In this document: positions 63,075-64,000 of the stretch, piece after piece | Layout: every line of letters begins with the position of its first letter | How positions within the stretch are numbered: the stretch's first letter is position 1 | Source of the DNA: Clostridia bacterium | GTDB lineage: Bacteria; Bacillota; Clostridia; Christensenellales; CAG-138 | Direction of reading: 5' to 3' | Length of the DNA stretch: 64,000 nt | Assembly (NCBI GenBank): GCA_017429985.1 | Contig: JAFRNW010000019.1 | Coordinates: forward strand, 54,032-118,031 | The notes under the pieces: model-generated | Told to the model about the DNA's origin: nothing | Databases searched by the model: none | The model's input: only the letters and a program-made list of their open reading frames with translations | Program-made: the position numbers and the translations under genes

Positions 63075-64000
63075 GTGCGCTCGGCATGCGCGAATCACTA
63101 GGCGGTGAGAGTCCGCTACAGGCTTGGCAGTAGGAACTGTTAGCCAAAGACAAGGGTGTCCACCGTGAGGTGGAATCTGAAGGAAGTCGGAGGCAAAACC
63201 TCGGTCTGACGAACAGAAACCGCATAGAAGGCGTATTCGGAACGGACGAGTTTCCTACACAAAACGAAGTCCAATACTGCCCGAATTCCGAAGCGTAAAT
63301 GCGGCAGATAGATGAGGTGAAGGTGATCGCGCTTACCCGAGGAGGCCTTGCAGACGGGAAACCGCAGTAACAACGAACTGCAAGGAGTCAGCAGAGACCA
63401 TAGTAGCCAAAGGGTGAAGGGTCGAACAATCAACAGTCCAAAGTAACAGACGGAAAGGAGTACGCCATGAAGAAAGCAGAATACGCCGGAAACGGCGGCT
63501 TCCTGCAAAGGGATAGTGTGGAACACGAAGAGTATGCAGAAGCGCACAGTGGCGAACGAATGGAAACGGAAGAACAGGACAATGCAGAGGACTTAATGGA
63601 ACGGATACTGGACAGAGACAATCTGAACAGGGCGTACCGGAGAGTCAGGTCGAACAAGGGAGCGCCGGGGATCGACGGAATGACCGTGGAAGAGGCGCTG
63701 CCGTGGCTGAAGGAGCATCGCGAGGAACTCCTGGGAAGCATACGGGGCGGATGGTACAAGCCGAACCCCGTGAGACGGAAGGAGATCCCGAAGCCGGACG
63801 GTGGAGTCAGGAAGTTGGGGATACCGACGGTGGTAGACCGAGTCGTCCAGCAGGCGATTGCACAGGTACTCGTACCGATCTATGAACCGCTGTTTTCGGA
63901 AGGGAGCTACGGCTACCGACCGAACAGAAGTGCTCAGATGGCAATCGGAAAAGTAAAGGAGTACGCGGAACAGGGATATACGTACGCCGTACAGTTAGAC
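63075..64000 (+). mobile_element. Group II intron (5' part, cut by the window edge)
   Basis: Begins with GTGCGC (GUGYG consensus) right after the terminator sequence CTTTTGTA. About 390 structured non-coding bases follow, including repeated helical words and GAAGGAAGTCGGAGGCAAA, then the reverse transcriptase/maturase gene in the loop of domain IV. Insertion directly behind a transcription terminator is characteristic of class C introns. The catalytic domains V and VI and the 3' splice site lie beyond 64000. Confidence 0.9.
63467..64000 (+). CDS. ltrA: Group II intron reverse transcriptase/maturase (partial, 3' end outside window)
   Basis: 178 codons from ATG 63467 (AAAGGAG upstream) to the edge. 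RT blocks 0-3 are seen: LMERILDRDNLNRAYRRVRS, NKGAPGIDGMTVEE, RRKEIPKPDGGVRKLGIPTV, DRVVQQAIAQVL and SYGYRPNRSAQMAI. The YADD motif and the maturase domain should lie downstream. The protein splices and mobilises the intron that carries it. The first 40 residues are acidic and variable. Confidence 0.95.
   Translation, partial: MKKAEYAGNGGFLQRDSVEHEEYAEAHSGERMETEEQDNAEDLMERILDRDNLNRAYRRVRSNKGAPGIDGMTVEEALPWLKEHREELLGSIRGGWYKPNPVRRKEIPKPDGGVRKLGIPTVVDRVVQQAIAQVLVPIYEPLFSEGSYGYRPNRSAQMAIGKVKEYAEQGYTYAVQLD

Overview
The window looks like chromosome of a Gram-positive, probably anaerobic member of the Clostridia. The grounds are lipoproteins with Firmicutes-type lipoboxes and no outer-membrane genes, a cdaA-cdaR pair, radA, the ACT/UPF0210 pair, a yybP-ykoY manganese riboswitch, and many exported proteins with Thr-Pro-rich linkers. 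G+C appears well above 50% by eye. I cannot fix the family. I saw no rRNA operon, CRISPR array or prophage.

Layout. 1-7.5 kb: a left-truncated regulator with an SARP/BTAD-like architecture and a degenerate GGDEF-like tail, a 1191-residue secreted multidomain protein whose C-terminal anchor may have been lost by frameshift, an ISL3-type transposase remnant, a tandem GNAT acetyltransferase, tRNA-Arg(CCG) and a decayed tRNA copy. 7.5-15.5 kb: housekeeping (radA, rph, ACT plus UPF0210), a translationally coupled pair of CobW/G3E GTPases, the first with a very long His/Asp/Glu tract, and a small gene pair (TIM-barrel isomerase, stand-alone cNMP-binding protein). 15.6-20.8 kb: a carbohydrate ABC importer with its own ATPase and an unusual binding lipoprotein carrying a C-terminal membrane helix, then a HAD phosphatase. 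20.9-31.5 kb: surface lipoproteins, a membrane zinc-ribbon / J-domain / DnaK operon, glpK, a uridine-kinase-like enzyme, and cdaA-cdaR for cyclic di-AMP. 31.6-41.5 kb: an FAD oxidoreductase, two tandem membrane-anchored beta-propeller proteins, a prephenate-dehydratase-like/TyrA fusion coupled to a dicarboxylate/amino-acid symporter, and an exported PP2C-like protein coupled to a lipoprotein. 41.6-44.6 kb: a manganese riboswitch in front of a P-type cation ATPase.

45.0-63.0 kb is the most interesting part: a catabolic island. Order: TIM-barrel isomerase, Gfo/Idh/MocA dehydrogenase, DeoC-like aldolase, ROK kinase; GntR regulator with a clear operator, Dabb protein, zinc alcohol dehydrogenase, lactonase-family propeller; a complete ribose-type ABC importer behind a perfect 18-bp palindrome; a second, divergent GntR regulator; and a three-subunit molybdenum hydroxylase followed by a metallo-beta-lactamase-fold protein with an altered metal motif. 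The set reads as uptake, oxidation, isomerisation, phosphorylation and aldol cleavage of one polyol, sugar or sugar conjugate, with the molybdenum enzyme perhaps treating an aldehyde or heterocyclic aglycone. The substrate cannot be read from sequence.

The window ends inside a group II intron inserted immediately behind the terminator of that island; its reverse transcriptase/maturase gene is cut by the right edge.
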